From Pseudophaeobacter sp. (GTDB lineage Bacteria; Pseudomonadota; Alphaproteobacteria; Rhodobacterales; Rhodobacteraceae): a DNA stretch of 64,000 bases. Both the position numbers and the translations under genes were made by a program. Where the stretch lies: positions 1 to 64,000 of the forward strand of contig JALUXC010000028.1 of NCBI GenBank assembly GCA_027019165.1, written 5' to 3'. Under the pieces are notes generated by a model. It ran no database searches and was not told the DNA's origin. It saw only the letters and a program-made list of their open reading frames with translations. The first letter of the stretch is position 1, and every line of letters starts with the position of its first letter. Below are positions 24,898 to 33,446 of this stretch, one piece after another.

Positions 24898-24926
24898 CTC
24901 CTGTCCGACTTTTGGACGGACAGGAG
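24898..24926. other. Stem-loop between binding-protein and permease genes
   Basis: CTCCTGTCCG (24898-24907) pairs with CGGACAGGAG (24917-24926), a perfect 10-bp stem with a 9-nt loop. On the operon (minus) strand no U-run follows, so it is more likely an RNA-processing or stability hairpin protecting the upstream potD-like message than a full terminator. On the plus strand a T-run follows at 24931-24938. Confidence 0.65.
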
Positions 24927-24952
24927 CATTTCTTTTTTTAGATGCCTTTTGA

Positions 24953-26059
24953 TCAGGCGGCCTTGATCGCCTCGACCGCCGGATCGACCAGACCGTATTT
25001 CATCTCGTTCGCTTCGGCGCGGAAGAACTTGAGATTGGCCAGTTCTTCATCCGTGAAGGAGGTCGACTGCTTTTCAAGATCACTCAGGTAATCTGCCGCA
25101 CCTTTGTACGTCGAGATAAAGCCGGATGCCTTGGTCATGGCCGCACCGATCTCAGGCGAGGCCAGGATCGCGTTGAGGAAGGTGTAAGCGTTGTCCGGGT
25201 TCGGCGCGTTGTTGGCGATGTTATAAGTATAGACAAAGCCATACGAGCCTTCTTGCGGGATTGTCATGGCCAGCGGGAAGCCATCGTTGATCAATGCCGC
25301 CGCTGGTCCGTTCCAGCTGTGGGCCAGGGCGATGTCCTGATTTACGAACATCTGCTGCACCTCGGCGCCGCCGTCATAGTATTTCCGGACCAAGGGTTTC
25401 TTTTCGATCAGGAACTCCTTGGCCTCATCCACGATCGCCGCGGCCTTATCAGGATCGCCCAGGTATTCGACCATATTGCCGTCATACCCCATCTTGAGCA
25501 TGATGATCGACATCATGTCCTGGATCACATAGGCCGTCTGACCTTTGTATTTCTCGGAAAAAAGAACATCCCAGGACTTGACCTCATCGGGGCTGACCAG
25601 CTCGGTGTTGTAGGCCAGCACCTCCATGCCAGAAAGGATCGGCGCGCCCCATTTGTGGCCGTTGATCGTGGACCAGTCGCTTTCAGAAAAGGTGGGATTG
25701 ATATTGCCCCAGTTGCTCAGCCGGTCGGTGTCCAGCGGCGCCAGCAGATCGCTGTCGATGAACTGCAGGAACCGGTGGCCAGCAACCGTCATGATATCGA
25801 CCGAAGGGTTCGGGGCCTCGGCGGCCAGCAGGTTGAACTGCTTGCCCTGGTCATCGACCAGGCGCACGTTCACCTTGATGCCGGTCTCGGCTTCGAACTG
25901 CTCCTTGAACGCCTTTGGAACAAAGTCGTTGTAGGTCCAGATGTTGACCTCACCCCCTGATGCGTTTGCGCGGCGCAGGTATACGGGGCTGGCAAGAACA
26001 GTGGCACCGGCGGCGGCAGTACCCAGAAACCGGCGACGGCTGAAAGTCTGTTTCGTCAT
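24953..26059 (-). CDS. Periplasmic substrate-binding protein (PotD-like, Tat signal)
   Basis: Extracellular solute-binding protein family 1, 368 residues. The N-terminus TFSRRRFLGTAAAGATVLAS has the twin-arginine motif SRRRFLG, so it should be exported folded by Tat. The mature part starts near NASGGEVNIWTYNDFVPKAFKEQFEAETGIKVNV, typical of PotD/spermidine-putrescine-type binders. It delivers ligand to the PotB/PotC-like permeases encoded downstream. It starts 19 bp after the opine-type dehydrogenase stop, tying the uptake system to that enzyme. Confidence 0.92.
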   Translation of the reverse strand: MTKQTFSRRRFLGTAAAGATVLASPVYLRRANASGGEVNIWTYNDFVPKAFKEQFEAETGIKVNVRLVDDQGKQFNLLAAEAPNPSVDIMTVAGHRFLQFIDSDLLAPLDTDRLSNWGNINPTFSESDWSTINGHKWGAPILSGMEVLAYNTELVSPDEVKSWDVLFSEKYKGQTAYVIQDMMSIIMLKMGYDGNMVEYLGDPDKAAAIVDEAKEFLIEKKPLVRKYYDGGAEVQQMFVNQDIALAHSWNGPAAALINDGFPLAMTIPQEGSYGFVYTYNIANNAPNPDNAYTFLNAILASPEIGAAMTKASGFISTYKGAADYLSDLEKQSTSFTDEELANLKFFRAEANEMKYGLVDPAVEAIKAA

Positions 26060-26078
26060 TGTTACGTCTCCTTGTCGG

Positions 26079-27224
26079 TTAAGTCTTTTCCCGTATCAAT
26101 TCGTTGTCTTTGGCACCTGCACGTGCCTGAGGCAGCAGGCCGGTACGGGCGGCTTGCTGCAAATCGGTCAGGCTGAAACGCTCAATGTCGAGGGCTGTCA
26201 GCAGATCGTTTTCTTGCGTGAAATCCCGCCCATACATGGCCGAGAAAATCTGAATTCCGGCTTCGTGCAAAGACGCAGACCGCCCCACCAACCGGCCGAG
26301 CGCGGCCGTGACAACCAGCCCATAAGGCGTATCTTCGGTCACATAACGACTGTCGGCGGTGCCGGGCCCGAGCCCGGAATACCCGTGCCGGTGCATCTCT
26401 TGGTTCATATCACTTATGGGCCCCATCGGCACATGAAAGCTCTGATGGAAATGCTCAAAGATGGTTTTGACATCCAGATCGAGCGCCTTTGCAATCGCCA
26501 GCCGCTCAAGATCCAGCTGCTCCATCAGCCGCCCGACTTTCGGGGTCACATTCTGCCCTTGGCTCCAGTCCTCGCCGCGTTCCATCCGGGTGATATTGCA
26601 CATCGCAATGCCTAGATGGTTCTGCGGATTGAGGTTGGACAGGGTGATCGCCAAAAGCCCGTCGCGGGGCTTGAACCGATCTCCGAACAGGGACTGGCAC
26701 AGATCCAGCGCCTCAGAGCTGGCCGTCTCCGGGACCGTGCAGATGTCCACGCGGTTGCGCACGGTATTCACTCGAACCGTTGCCGCCTGACGTCGTCCAG
26801 ACACGATCGTCGTGCCCCAGGCCGTGACCGGCGCAGAAACGCCCCGCGCTGCAAGTTCACGCATCATGTAGAGCGCACCAAAGGACGCATGGGAAGAGAT
26901 GATGACGTGCTGCCCCTCACGGATATGGGGTAGCAGCGCGTCCATGACCGTCTTGTGACCATTGGCGGGCAGGCACAGGATCAGCGCGTCGCACCCCTCG
27001 GCAAGGCCTTTGGCTGAGCTGGCAACCTGCGGCGCGAATTCCGCCTCAAACACCCCCTGCGCGCGCAATGGCTGTGTCTTGAAAACGAACGTACCTTTGC
27101 CAGAGGGCGACCACAGAACGGGGTCATGCCGGTTTTCATGCAGCAAGGCCGCCGTGCCAAGGGCAATGGACCCGGCCCCCGCAATCCCTATGCGTTTTCG
27201 GCCATTCATTTTTCGAGCAGTCAT
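26079..27224 (-). CDS. Octopine/nopaline dehydrogenase family protein
   Basis: NAD(P)-dependent opine-type dehydrogenase, 381 residues. The N-terminal Rossmann motif KRIGIAGAGSIALGTAALL (about 9-27) and the C-terminal octopine DH domain with ITLSNLNPQNHLGIAMCN, carrying the conserved NP..NH pattern with the probable catalytic His, define the family. Such enzymes interconvert an amino acid plus a 2-oxo acid with an N-(carboxyalkyl) amino acid. The start at 27224 overlaps the previous stop (ATGA); ATG 27209 is possible. The upstream monooxygenase and AhpD-like genes and downstream importer suggest catabolic use of an imported substrate. Confidence 0.85.
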   Translation of the reverse strand: MTARKMNGRKRIGIAGAGSIALGTAALLHENRHDPVLWSPSGKGTFVFKTQPLRAQGVFEAEFAPQVASSAKGLAEGCDALILCLPANGHKTVMDALLPHIREGQHVIISSHASFGALYMMRELAARGVSAPVTAWGTTIVSGRRQAATVRVNTVRNRVDICTVPETASSEALDLCQSLFGDRFKPRDGLLAITLSNLNPQNHLGIAMCNITRMERGEDWSQGQNVTPKVGRLMEQLDLERLAIAKALDLDVKTIFEHFHQSFHVPMGPISDMNQEMHRHGYSGLGPGTADSRYVTEDTPYGLVVTAALGRLVGRSASLHEAGIQIFSAMYGRDFTQENDLLTALDIERFSLTDLQQAARTGLLPQARAGAKDNELIREKT

Positions 27225-27808
27225 GCGGGCACCGTTTCGCGCACAGGATCACCCAGTACATGCATCAGGCGGTTGGCCCAGCCAAACAGCGCTGAAGACA
27301 GGATCAGATCGAGGATTTCATCTTCACCCAGCCCTTGTTTCCGCAGGGCCTCCATATCTTCTGGTCCGGCCGCCGGAGGCGCCTCGGCTGCCTTGCGAGC
27401 GAAATCGAAAATGGCGCGGTCGCGGGGGGGCAGATCCGCTTGCTCGCCTTTGGCAAACAGCGCATCGGTCAGGCTTTCGTCCTTGGCCAGTTTTGCATGG
27501 CGGTCGGCATGTACCGCCGCGCAATAGATGCAGCGGTTCACCATCGAGGCCGCCAATGCGCCGATTTCCCGTTCCGCCCGCGACATGCCCCCCTGATCAT
27601 ACATGATCGCGTTGAACAGGGGCGAGCGCACGGCGAGGCTCTCTACATCATGCGCAAGGGTCAGCACATAGGCGGACACTTTGGTATTAGAGGGCGTCAC
27701 CTTGAGCGCGTCCAGCTGCGCAGGCGTGGCGTCTTCGAGCCGCACCGGCACGACGCGCGGGCGCCAGTCGGGCACATTGCGCGTGAACTTGTGGATCACC
27801 CGTGTCAT
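27221..27808 (-). CDS. AhpD/carboxymuconolactone-decarboxylase-like peroxidase-related protein
   Basis: Protein of 195 residues with the AhpD-like CMD fold. The conserved core MVNRCIYCAAVHADRHAKLAKD (about 92-113) has the CxxC-x3-H motif of alkylhydroperoxidase-like proteins. It is coupled on both sides by 4-bp ATGA overlaps, to the second CMD protein upstream and the opine-type dehydrogenase downstream. The two CMD proteins may form one complex; elsewhere related domains occur fused. Its role may be thiol-dependent peroxide removal or a decarboxylation in the same pathway. Confidence 0.82.
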   Translation of the reverse strand: MTRVIHKFTRNVPDWRPRVVPVRLEDATPAQLDALKVTPSNTKVSAYVLTLAHDVESLAVRSPLFNAIMYDQGGMSRAEREIGALAASMVNRCIYCAAVHADRHAKLAKDESLTDALFAKGEQADLPPRDRAIFDFARKAAEAPPAAGPEDMEALRKQGLGEDEILDLILSSALFGWANRLMHVLGDPVRETVPA

Positions 27809-28287
27809 TGGCCGTCTCCCTTCATCAAACGCAACCCGGACACGACGCGGATCTGATAGGCCAGAAAGGCGACAAGCTCACACAGGCGCACGATGTCGGG
27901 ATCGCAGACACCAGCCTGCTGCAGCGCCTTGATATCTTCCTGCGCAATATCGCGGGTCTGGTTCGCAACGCGGTCGACAAAGGTCACGACAGCCTCAAGA
28001 CCCTGCGCGCCGCCGGTTGCGTCCAGCCGCACCAGATCGGCATATTCCCCGGCAGCCTCGGCGTAGTAATCGGCCAGTTCCTGGTCCTTCGCCCGCCCCG
28101 CAACCCGAGCCGCAAGCGCCGCCCTCAGCGCGTGGCTGAACGCCCCGGTCTCTTTGGGGCGCAACACGGCGTCCTCGGCTTTTTGCGACATCCCCATGAT
28201 ATTGCCACGAACGGCCACGACCGAGGCCAACCCGGTGTCAGCTCCTATGCCAGCCGCGCGCAGGATCGTCTGTTCCGAAATGCTCAT
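27805..28287 (-). CDS. CMD-domain-like protein lacking the CxxC motif
   Basis: Protein of 160 residues related in layout to the CMD/AhpD all-helical fold and usually found beside the peroxidase-related type. It lacks the CxxC pair; only isolated cysteines (GVCDPDIVRLCELVAFLAYQIRV, near the C-terminus) are present, so it is probably a structural or non-redox partner. Coupled by ATGA overlaps to the monooxygenase upstream and the AhpD-like gene downstream. Family assignment is moderate and function unknown. Confidence 0.65.
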   Translation of the reverse strand: MSISEQTILRAAGIGADTGLASVVAVRGNIMGMSQKAEDAVLRPKETGAFSHALRAALAARVAGRAKDQELADYYAEAAGEYADLVRLDATGGAQGLEAVVTFVDRVANQTRDIAQEDIKALQQAGVCDPDIVRLCELVAFLAYQIRVVSGLRLMKGDGQ

Positions 28288-29756
28288 TGCGCCAAACCCT
28301 CTTTCTCCAGAACCGGCGCGCCGAGCTCAGTTGCCTCCCACTCGTCTCCCAAAAGCTCGGGTGTGTCGTAGTCCTGCATGCCCTGCCAGTGATGCGCGAC
28401 GTCCTCGCAGTACAGCGCCGCCGCGATAGACCGGGACAGCCAGGTCGCCCCGTCGCTGATGCCGGGGATGTCGCCGCTGACCTTGCCCATGCTGGCGGAT
28501 GCGCCGTAGTTGAAGCAGTAGACATTGCTGAGCCAGGGCGCGTTTCCGGGAGTTTTTTCCCGAAAAGTGAAATCTGTGTTGAGATAGGGGAAGCGCCCCA
28601 AATCCGCGTTCTGCTCATCCTTGGGCGGCGTGTAGACATCCTGCCATAGCAGAATTTCCGATGCGGCCTCGCCAAATTCGGTGCGGGCCATTGGATCGAT
28701 CACAAAGCCGGTGCCCAGGATGACGAAATCCGCATCATAATGGCTGCCATCGGCAAAATGGACGCGCGCGCCCTGCCCGAGCGGCTCTACCCGCGTCGTT
28801 TCCTTGCCAAAATGAAAGTAGGCGTTCGGATGGCGGCTGACGCGCAGGGTGGAGCCACGCGGCGAAGGTGTCTGGGTGGCAAAACTGTACTGCATGAAGC
28901 GCCAGCGCCATTCATCCGGCAGCGCCGCATAGCCCGCCGTAAACCCGAAACTACCGATGCCCATCATCTTGTTGATGGTCGGCATGGTCTTGCGGCGGAT
29001 CAGATGTCGCACCTCGGCCGCACCATGTTCCAGCGCCTCGGCCGCATTGTCCACCGCAGATGCACCAATACCAATCACCGCCACGCGCTTGTCCTTGAGC
29101 GCGGCAAAATCGATCTCATCCGCACTATGCGCCCAAAGACTGCGCGGCAGATCTTTCATGAAACCAGGGATGTTTGGCCCGCCAGTACCGTCGCGGCCCG
29201 TCGCAAAGACCAGCTTGCGGGTCAGCACCTGTCCGGTCTGCGCGCCGGAGAGAGTCAGTCGCAGCAGATCGCCCTCGGGCTCGACCCGCTCTACGGAAAC
29301 ATTGTTCTCGATAGGGATGTTCAGAACCTTGCGATACCAGCGCAGGTAGTCGACCCACATGGTGCGCGGGATCTTGTCCAATGCCTCCCATTTCTGTTCC
29401 CCGAACTGCGCACGATACCAGGCCTGAAAGGTCAGCCCGCCATGCCCAAAGGCAGGCCCGGTCAACGTCTTGGGAGAACGCAGCGTCTCCATGCGTGCAT
29501 AGTCCAGCCAGGGGCCTTCGAACCCCTCGTCCGATTTGTCGAGCACGCGGATGTTCTCAACTCCGCCAGTCGTGAGCGCCAGCCAGGCCACCATGCCGCA
29601 CATGCCACCGCCGATTACAACGACGTCCGTAACCCCTTCTGCCCGGGGCACCCAGGACTTACCCGGGTAACACAGGACGTCGAGATCATCCCGAACCCGC
29701 GCTTCAAGCTGTGAGAGGCCCTTTGCGTCAATGGACGACAAATTATTGTTCATCAT
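28284..29756 (-). CDS. Flavin-dependent NAD(P)-binding monooxygenase/oxidoreductase
   Basis: FMO/lysine-N-hydroxylase-like flavoprotein, about 490 residues. First Rossmann motif VVVIGGGMCGMVAWLAL (about 46-62) for FAD; second, RVAVIGIGASAVDNAAEALEHG (about 210), for NAD(P)H; between them FATGRDGTGGPNIPG. First gene of the eight-gene operon and divergent from a LysR regulator. It would hydroxylate or oxidise the imported compound, or a nitrogen within it, before the opine-type dehydrogenase acts. Two adjacent ATGs (29756, 29753) are possible starts. Confidence 0.85.
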   Translation of the reverse strand: MMNNNLSSIDAKGLSQLEARVRDDLDVLCYPGKSWVPRAEGVTDVVVIGGGMCGMVAWLALTTGGVENIRVLDKSDEGFEGPWLDYARMETLRSPKTLTGPAFGHGGLTFQAWYRAQFGEQKWEALDKIPRTMWVDYLRWYRKVLNIPIENNVSVERVEPEGDLLRLTLSGAQTGQVLTRKLVFATGRDGTGGPNIPGFMKDLPRSLWAHSADEIDFAALKDKRVAVIGIGASAVDNAAEALEHGAAEVRHLIRRKTMPTINKMMGIGSFGFTAGYAALPDEWRWRFMQYSFATQTPSPRGSTLRVSRHPNAYFHFGKETTRVEPLGQGARVHFADGSHYDADFVILGTGFVIDPMARTEFGEAASEILLWQDVYTPPKDEQNADLGRFPYLNTDFTFREKTPGNAPWLSNVYCFNYGASASMGKVSGDIPGISDGATWLSRSIAAALYCEDVAHHWQGMQDYDTPELLGDEWEATELGAPVLEKEGLAQ

Positions 29757-29936
29757 GGTAACCACCCGGACGTCCTTTTCTATCAGTCAGCCTTGGAAGA
29801 GTGTTGCTGCCACACAGAGAGGTTCCCGCCCCAATGCCGTTGCGCCAAAGCTCTTTCTATCATACTGCGACATGCTATTCCTTGAATGCATATTGCCGAT
29901 CTGATAATTCCAAATCGTAATAATGGGAGCCGAAGC

Positions 29937-30875
29937 ATGTCAACAACGAATAATGAGCGGCCTGATATTCGCTCAATGGAGGCATTCGCGGCGGTGGTCA
30001 GATACGGCTCCATGACGGCTGCTGCACAAAAAATGTCGGTTGGGCAGCCCGCGATCACCCGCATGATACGCGACCTGGAAGATCGCGTCGGGTTTGCTCT
30101 GTTCGAGCGGAACGGTCCAAAGATTGCTCCTTCGGAAAAGGGCCTCAAATTTTTTGAAGAATCTCAGCGCGTTATGACGAACCTGTCACATCTGACCGAA
30201 CGCGCACATGCCATCCGGGATGAAAAGCTCTCTGCGATCGACATCGCCGCGACCCCAACCATGTCTGCGGGTCTGGTTGGTCCGGTTCTGGCGCGGCTTG
30301 AAGATCGTTTGCCGGATTTCGTGCATGTAGAGACCACCACGTCTGAGCGTGTGATGCTGTCTCTGCGCCAGGGCACCGCCGATCTTGGCTTCTCCGCCTA
30401 TACAAAAGAAGTCCCGCTGCTCAAATCTTTGGCACGATTTGAGTCCCGCGTGGTTGCCATCGTGCAAAAAGGGAGCGCATTCGACACGGATCAGCCGGTT
30501 CCGCTGTCAGCCTTTGCCTCCCAGCGGCTGGCGACAATTTGCGATGGCTACCAGATTCGCACGGAAATCAACGCAGCCTTCGAAAGAGAGAACATCAAAC
30601 CGGCCTCTCAAATTGCCACCAACTCCTCGCTGAGCGCCGCCATGACCGCGCGGGCTGGTCTGGGCATTGCCCTTGTTGACCCGGTCACCGCCTTCGGTGT
30701 GCCGGTCGAAGGCGTCTCGATCCGACCGCTTTCGGTGGAGATTGGCTATGACTGGGGCCTTTTCGCCAAAGAAGAAGCTAGTCGAAAGGACCAGTTCTCA
30801 GACCTTGTCACTGCCTGCCAAGCCGAGAGCGACCTCATCGTCTCCAAGGTCGAAAACCTCTACCAGACATCCTGA
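29937..30875 (+). CDS. LysR family transcriptional regulator
   Basis: LysR-type regulator of 312 residues. Helix-turn-helix about 11-70 (SMEAFAAVVRYGSMTAAAQKMSVGQPAITRMIRDLE), effector domain about 95-300. The start at 29937 follows GGGAG by seven bases. It is divergent from the monooxygenase/opine-dehydrogenase/ABC operon with a 180-bp gap and most likely controls that operon. It is convergent with the aminotransferase-BKACE pair, 41 bp apart. Confidence 0.9.
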   Translation: MSTTNNERPDIRSMEAFAAVVRYGSMTAAAQKMSVGQPAITRMIRDLEDRVGFALFERNGPKIAPSEKGLKFFEESQRVMTNLSHLTERAHAIRDEKLSAIDIAATPTMSAGLVGPVLARLEDRLPDFVHVETTTSERVMLSLRQGTADLGFSAYTKEVPLLKSLARFESRVVAIVQKGSAFDTDQPVPLSAFASQRLATICDGYQIRTEINAAFERENIKPASQIATNSSLSAAMTARAGLGIALVDPVTAFGVPVEGVSIRPLSVEIGYDWGLFAKEEASRKDQFSDLVTACQAESDLIVSKVENLYQTS

Positions 30876-30916
30876 CCCTGCCGAGACGGGTGCGCTGCCG
30901 CCCCATCACGAAAGAG

Positions 30917-32245
30917 TCACACCGCGGGCAAAGCCTTGGCCAGGGCGACCTCCAGCTTGTCGACCACTTCGGTGATCTGCTCATCTGTGAGGATGAAGGG
31001 TGGCGCCAGAAGGATATGGTCTCCGTTTCGTCCGTCACGCGTGCCGGACATCGGATAGCAGATCAGGCCCGCCTCGAATGCGGCTTTCTTGATCTTTGCC
31101 GCCAACCCCAATGAGGGATCGAACGGGGTCTTGCTGGCGCGATCCCGAACCAGCTCGATCCCGCGGAAAAGGCCACGCCCCCGGATATCGCCCACATGGG
31201 CGTGCTGCCCAAAGCGGTCTACCAAGACAGCCTGAAGACGCCCGCCCATCTGTGCGCATCGGGAGATCAGGTCACGCTCCAGCATTTGGCGCACCACGGC
31301 CAGACCGGCAGCCGTTGCAACCGGGTGACCAATATAGGTGTGGCCATGTTGGAAAAAGCCGCTGCCGCCCTCGATGGCGTCATAAATCCCACTGGAACAC
31401 AGCATCGCACCAATCGGCTGATAGCCAGCTCCAAGCCCCTTGGCGATGCAGAGGATATCGGGGGCCACCCCGTCGGCCTCGCAGGCAAACAGATGCCCGG
31501 TGCGCCCCATGCCGCACATGACCTCATCCAGTATCAGAAGCACGCCGTGTTGGTCGCAGATCTCGCGAATGCGCTTGAAGTACCCCTCCACCGCGGGCAC
31601 GGCGCCGGAAGTCGCCCCCACCACGGGTTCCGCCATGAAGGCCATCACTGTCTCTGGCCCTAGGCGCAGGATCTCTGCTTCAAGTTCATTCGCAACCCGC
31701 TGACCGTAGTCGAAACTGCTCTCGCCTTCAGCGCGGTCCACATATTCATAGCAGGGCGCGATATGGGAAACCCCGATCAACAGCGGGTCGAACTGCTGCC
31801 GCCGCCAGGCATTGCCGCCTGCGGCCAGGGCGCCAAGGGTGTTGCCGTGATAGCTTTGCCGCCGCGCGATCAGGTGGCGCCGCTCCGGCTCTCCCTTTTC
31901 AAGGAAATACTGGCGCGCCAGCTTGATGGCTGCCTCGGTGGCTTCCGAGCCGCCAGAGACGAAATAGACCCGATCCAGATTCCCCGGCGCATTCTCGATC
32001 AAAAGATCAGCCAGCGCCTCAGCCGGTTCTGAGGTCAGGAATCCCGTGTGGGCAAAGGCCAGCTTGCCCACCTGCTCCTGAACGGCTGCGATCACGGCGG
32101 CGTCGGAGTGACCAAGGCAAGAGACCGCCGCCCCGCCGGAGCCATCGAAGTACCGCTTTCCCGCAGAATCAAGCAGGTAGCAGCCATCGCCGGCGACAGC
32201 GGTCGGCAGGTCGGATTTTGTGTGACGGGGAAATACATGCGACAT
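30917..32245 (-). CDS. Class III aminotransferase (omega-aminotransferase type)
   Basis: Fold-type I, class III PLP aminotransferase, 442 residues. Motifs: VYFVSGGSEATEAAIKLARQYF (about 95-115), ILDEVMCGMGRTGHLFACEADGVAPDILCIAKGLGAGYQPIGA (about 235-278) with the PLP lysine in AKGLG. Members act on omega- or beta-amino acids, diamines or taurine-like amines. It starts 2 bp after the BKACE stop, and its ribosome site GGAGGG lies inside the BKACE 3' end, so the two are translated together. The likely logic is amine to beta-keto acid, then cleavage by BKACE. Confidence 0.85.
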   Translation of the reverse strand: MSHVFPRHTKSDLPTAVAGDGCYLLDSAGKRYFDGSGGAAVSCLGHSDAAVIAAVQEQVGKLAFAHTGFLTSEPAEALADLLIENAPGNLDRVYFVSGGSEATEAAIKLARQYFLEKGEPERRHLIARRQSYHGNTLGALAAGGNAWRRQQFDPLLIGVSHIAPCYEYVDRAEGESSFDYGQRVANELEAEILRLGPETVMAFMAEPVVGATSGAVPAVEGYFKRIREICDQHGVLLILDEVMCGMGRTGHLFACEADGVAPDILCIAKGLGAGYQPIGAMLCSSGIYDAIEGGSGFFQHGHTYIGHPVATAAGLAVVRQMLERDLISRCAQMGGRLQAVLVDRFGQHAHVGDIRGRGLFRGIELVRDRASKTPFDPSLGLAAKIKKAAFEAGLICYPMSGTRDGRNGDHILLAPPFILTDEQITEVVDKLEVALAKALPAV

Positions 32246-32247
32246 GC

Positions 32248-33024
32248 TCAGCCCTCCTTGAGGCTGTGACCCGCGGCTTTCGCGGCGTTGACGAGGGCCG
32301 TGACCGAGGCTGCATTATCCTGCAGCAGTCTACCGTCCGATGTCTCCAAGTTGTTCTCAAATCCTATGCGCACATCCCCTCCAGCGGCAATCGCCGCAAG
32401 CAGGCAGGCCTGCTCTTTGCGACCAAAGGCACAGACGGTCCAGTTGAGATCCAGATCCGCGGTATTCGCCAGAAAGCCCTCCAGCTGATCCGGCTCTGCC
32501 AAGACGGGCGGCGCGTATTGCCCCAGAACAAAGATCGCATCCCTCATGTCCACAGACACGGTGCCATCCTTGTACCATGATTTCAGCTGCTCGATACAGG
32601 ATGGTCCGTAAAGAATGTGCTGCACCTGCGTCTCCGCCTCGGCACAGATCGCATAGGCACGGGCCGCGGCCTTCGGGTCACGCGCCATTTCCCGCACCGA
32701 GACCGAGGCCGCGCTTGGACGCAACTGCGCAAGGCAGCGCAGCTGATCTTCGGGGGCATATACTCCCGCACTTTCGGTAGTAATCTGTATCGCCATGGCC
32801 GGGACGGCACGTCCAAGCGCCTGCAGGGCCTCACGATACCGACCTGCGTCCAAAGAGTGCGCGCCCTCATCGTCGCGAACATGCAAATGTATCGCATCGG
32901 CCCCAGCCGCATGACAAGCGACAGCAGTGTTCACGATATCATCCAATGCAACAGGAAGCGCAGCATGGTCTTTGATGCTTCGGCGCGCCCCATTTGGGGC
33001 AACCATTAGATTGAATTCCACCAC
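32248..33024 (-). CDS. BKACE family beta-keto acid cleavage enzyme (DUF849)
   Basis: DUF849/BKACE zinc enzyme, about 258 residues. BKACE proteins react a beta-keto acid with acetyl-CoA to give acetoacetate and a new CoA ester, as in 3-keto-5-aminohexanoate cleavage in lysine fermentation. Visible marks are the N-terminal MVAPNGARRSIKDHAALPVALDDI, the zinc ligands in AIHLHVRDDEGAHS (about 46-48) and GGDVRIGFENN near the C-terminus. I chose GTG 33024, five bases after GGAGG; the next codon, also GTG, and an internal ATG at 33006 are alternatives. It leads a two-gene unit with the class III aminotransferase. Confidence 0.85.
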   Translation of the reverse strand: MVEFNLMVAPNGARRSIKDHAALPVALDDIVNTAVACHAAGADAIHLHVRDDEGAHSLDAGRYREALQALGRAVPAMAIQITTESAGVYAPEDQLRCLAQLRPSAASVSVREMARDPKAAARAYAICAEAETQVQHILYGPSCIEQLKSWYKDGTVSVDMRDAIFVLGQYAPPVLAEPDQLEGFLANTADLDLNWTVCAFGRKEQACLLAAIAAGGDVRIGFENNLETSDGRLLQDNAASVTALVNAAKAAGHSLKEG

Positions 33025-33446
33025 AGCGCCCTCCAGCCTCACGTTCGCTGCGACAATTGGAAATAGATGAAGCGATCTCAATCAGCCATCAAAAGATCAT
33101 GCGTTCTTTCTGAAACCTCCTCACACGACATCGCATCAAAGCTGCTCCAAGAGGGTCGGCACAGGTCAGGAGGATGCCGGTTTTCTGTGCAACCGACACT
33201 CAAAATCCTTGATCAAACCCAAACCGGGCGGAATTCGTCCATTCCCAAACAAGTGTTTTCCACAGGAAAACAGCATCTTGCAAAGGCCATCATGCTTATC
33301 ATTTCCCTAGGTTGCTGCTCTGGCCACAAAGGCGGGTATCATCTGGACCTACTAGAGTTGATCAAATTGGCGTTTCGTCAGTTTCAGGCCAGTCTGACCG
33401 CCCGGCCGCGACTCAGACCTCAAGAACAATAAAGAAAGGACATGTC
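33025..33446. promoter_or_regulatory. Divergent promoter region BKACE / tpa
   Basis: A 422-bp gap with no convincing gene. The tpa-proximal half holds a candidate TauR operator pair at 33320-33352, annotated separately. The BKACE-proximal half has no clear operator that I can see. Confidence 0.5.
33320..33352 (+). promoter_or_regulatory. Candidate TauR operator upstream of tpa
   Basis: Direct repeats CTGGCCACAA (33320-33329) and CTGGACCTAC (33343-33352), start-to-start 23 bp, about 95 bp before the tpa start. They match the paired CTGGAC(C/T)TAA-type repeats known for TauR of Rhodobacter and the pairs before tauR and xsc in this window. Confidence 0.65.

Noticed and set aside
28740-29714. 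Long plus-strand frame opposite the monooxygenase
   Set aside because: Antisense of a clear two-Rossmann flavoprotein; no domain of its own.
33067-33432. Possible small gene in the BKACE-tpa gap
   Set aside because: No ribosome site, no conserved motif, and it covers the candidate TauR operator and tpa leader.
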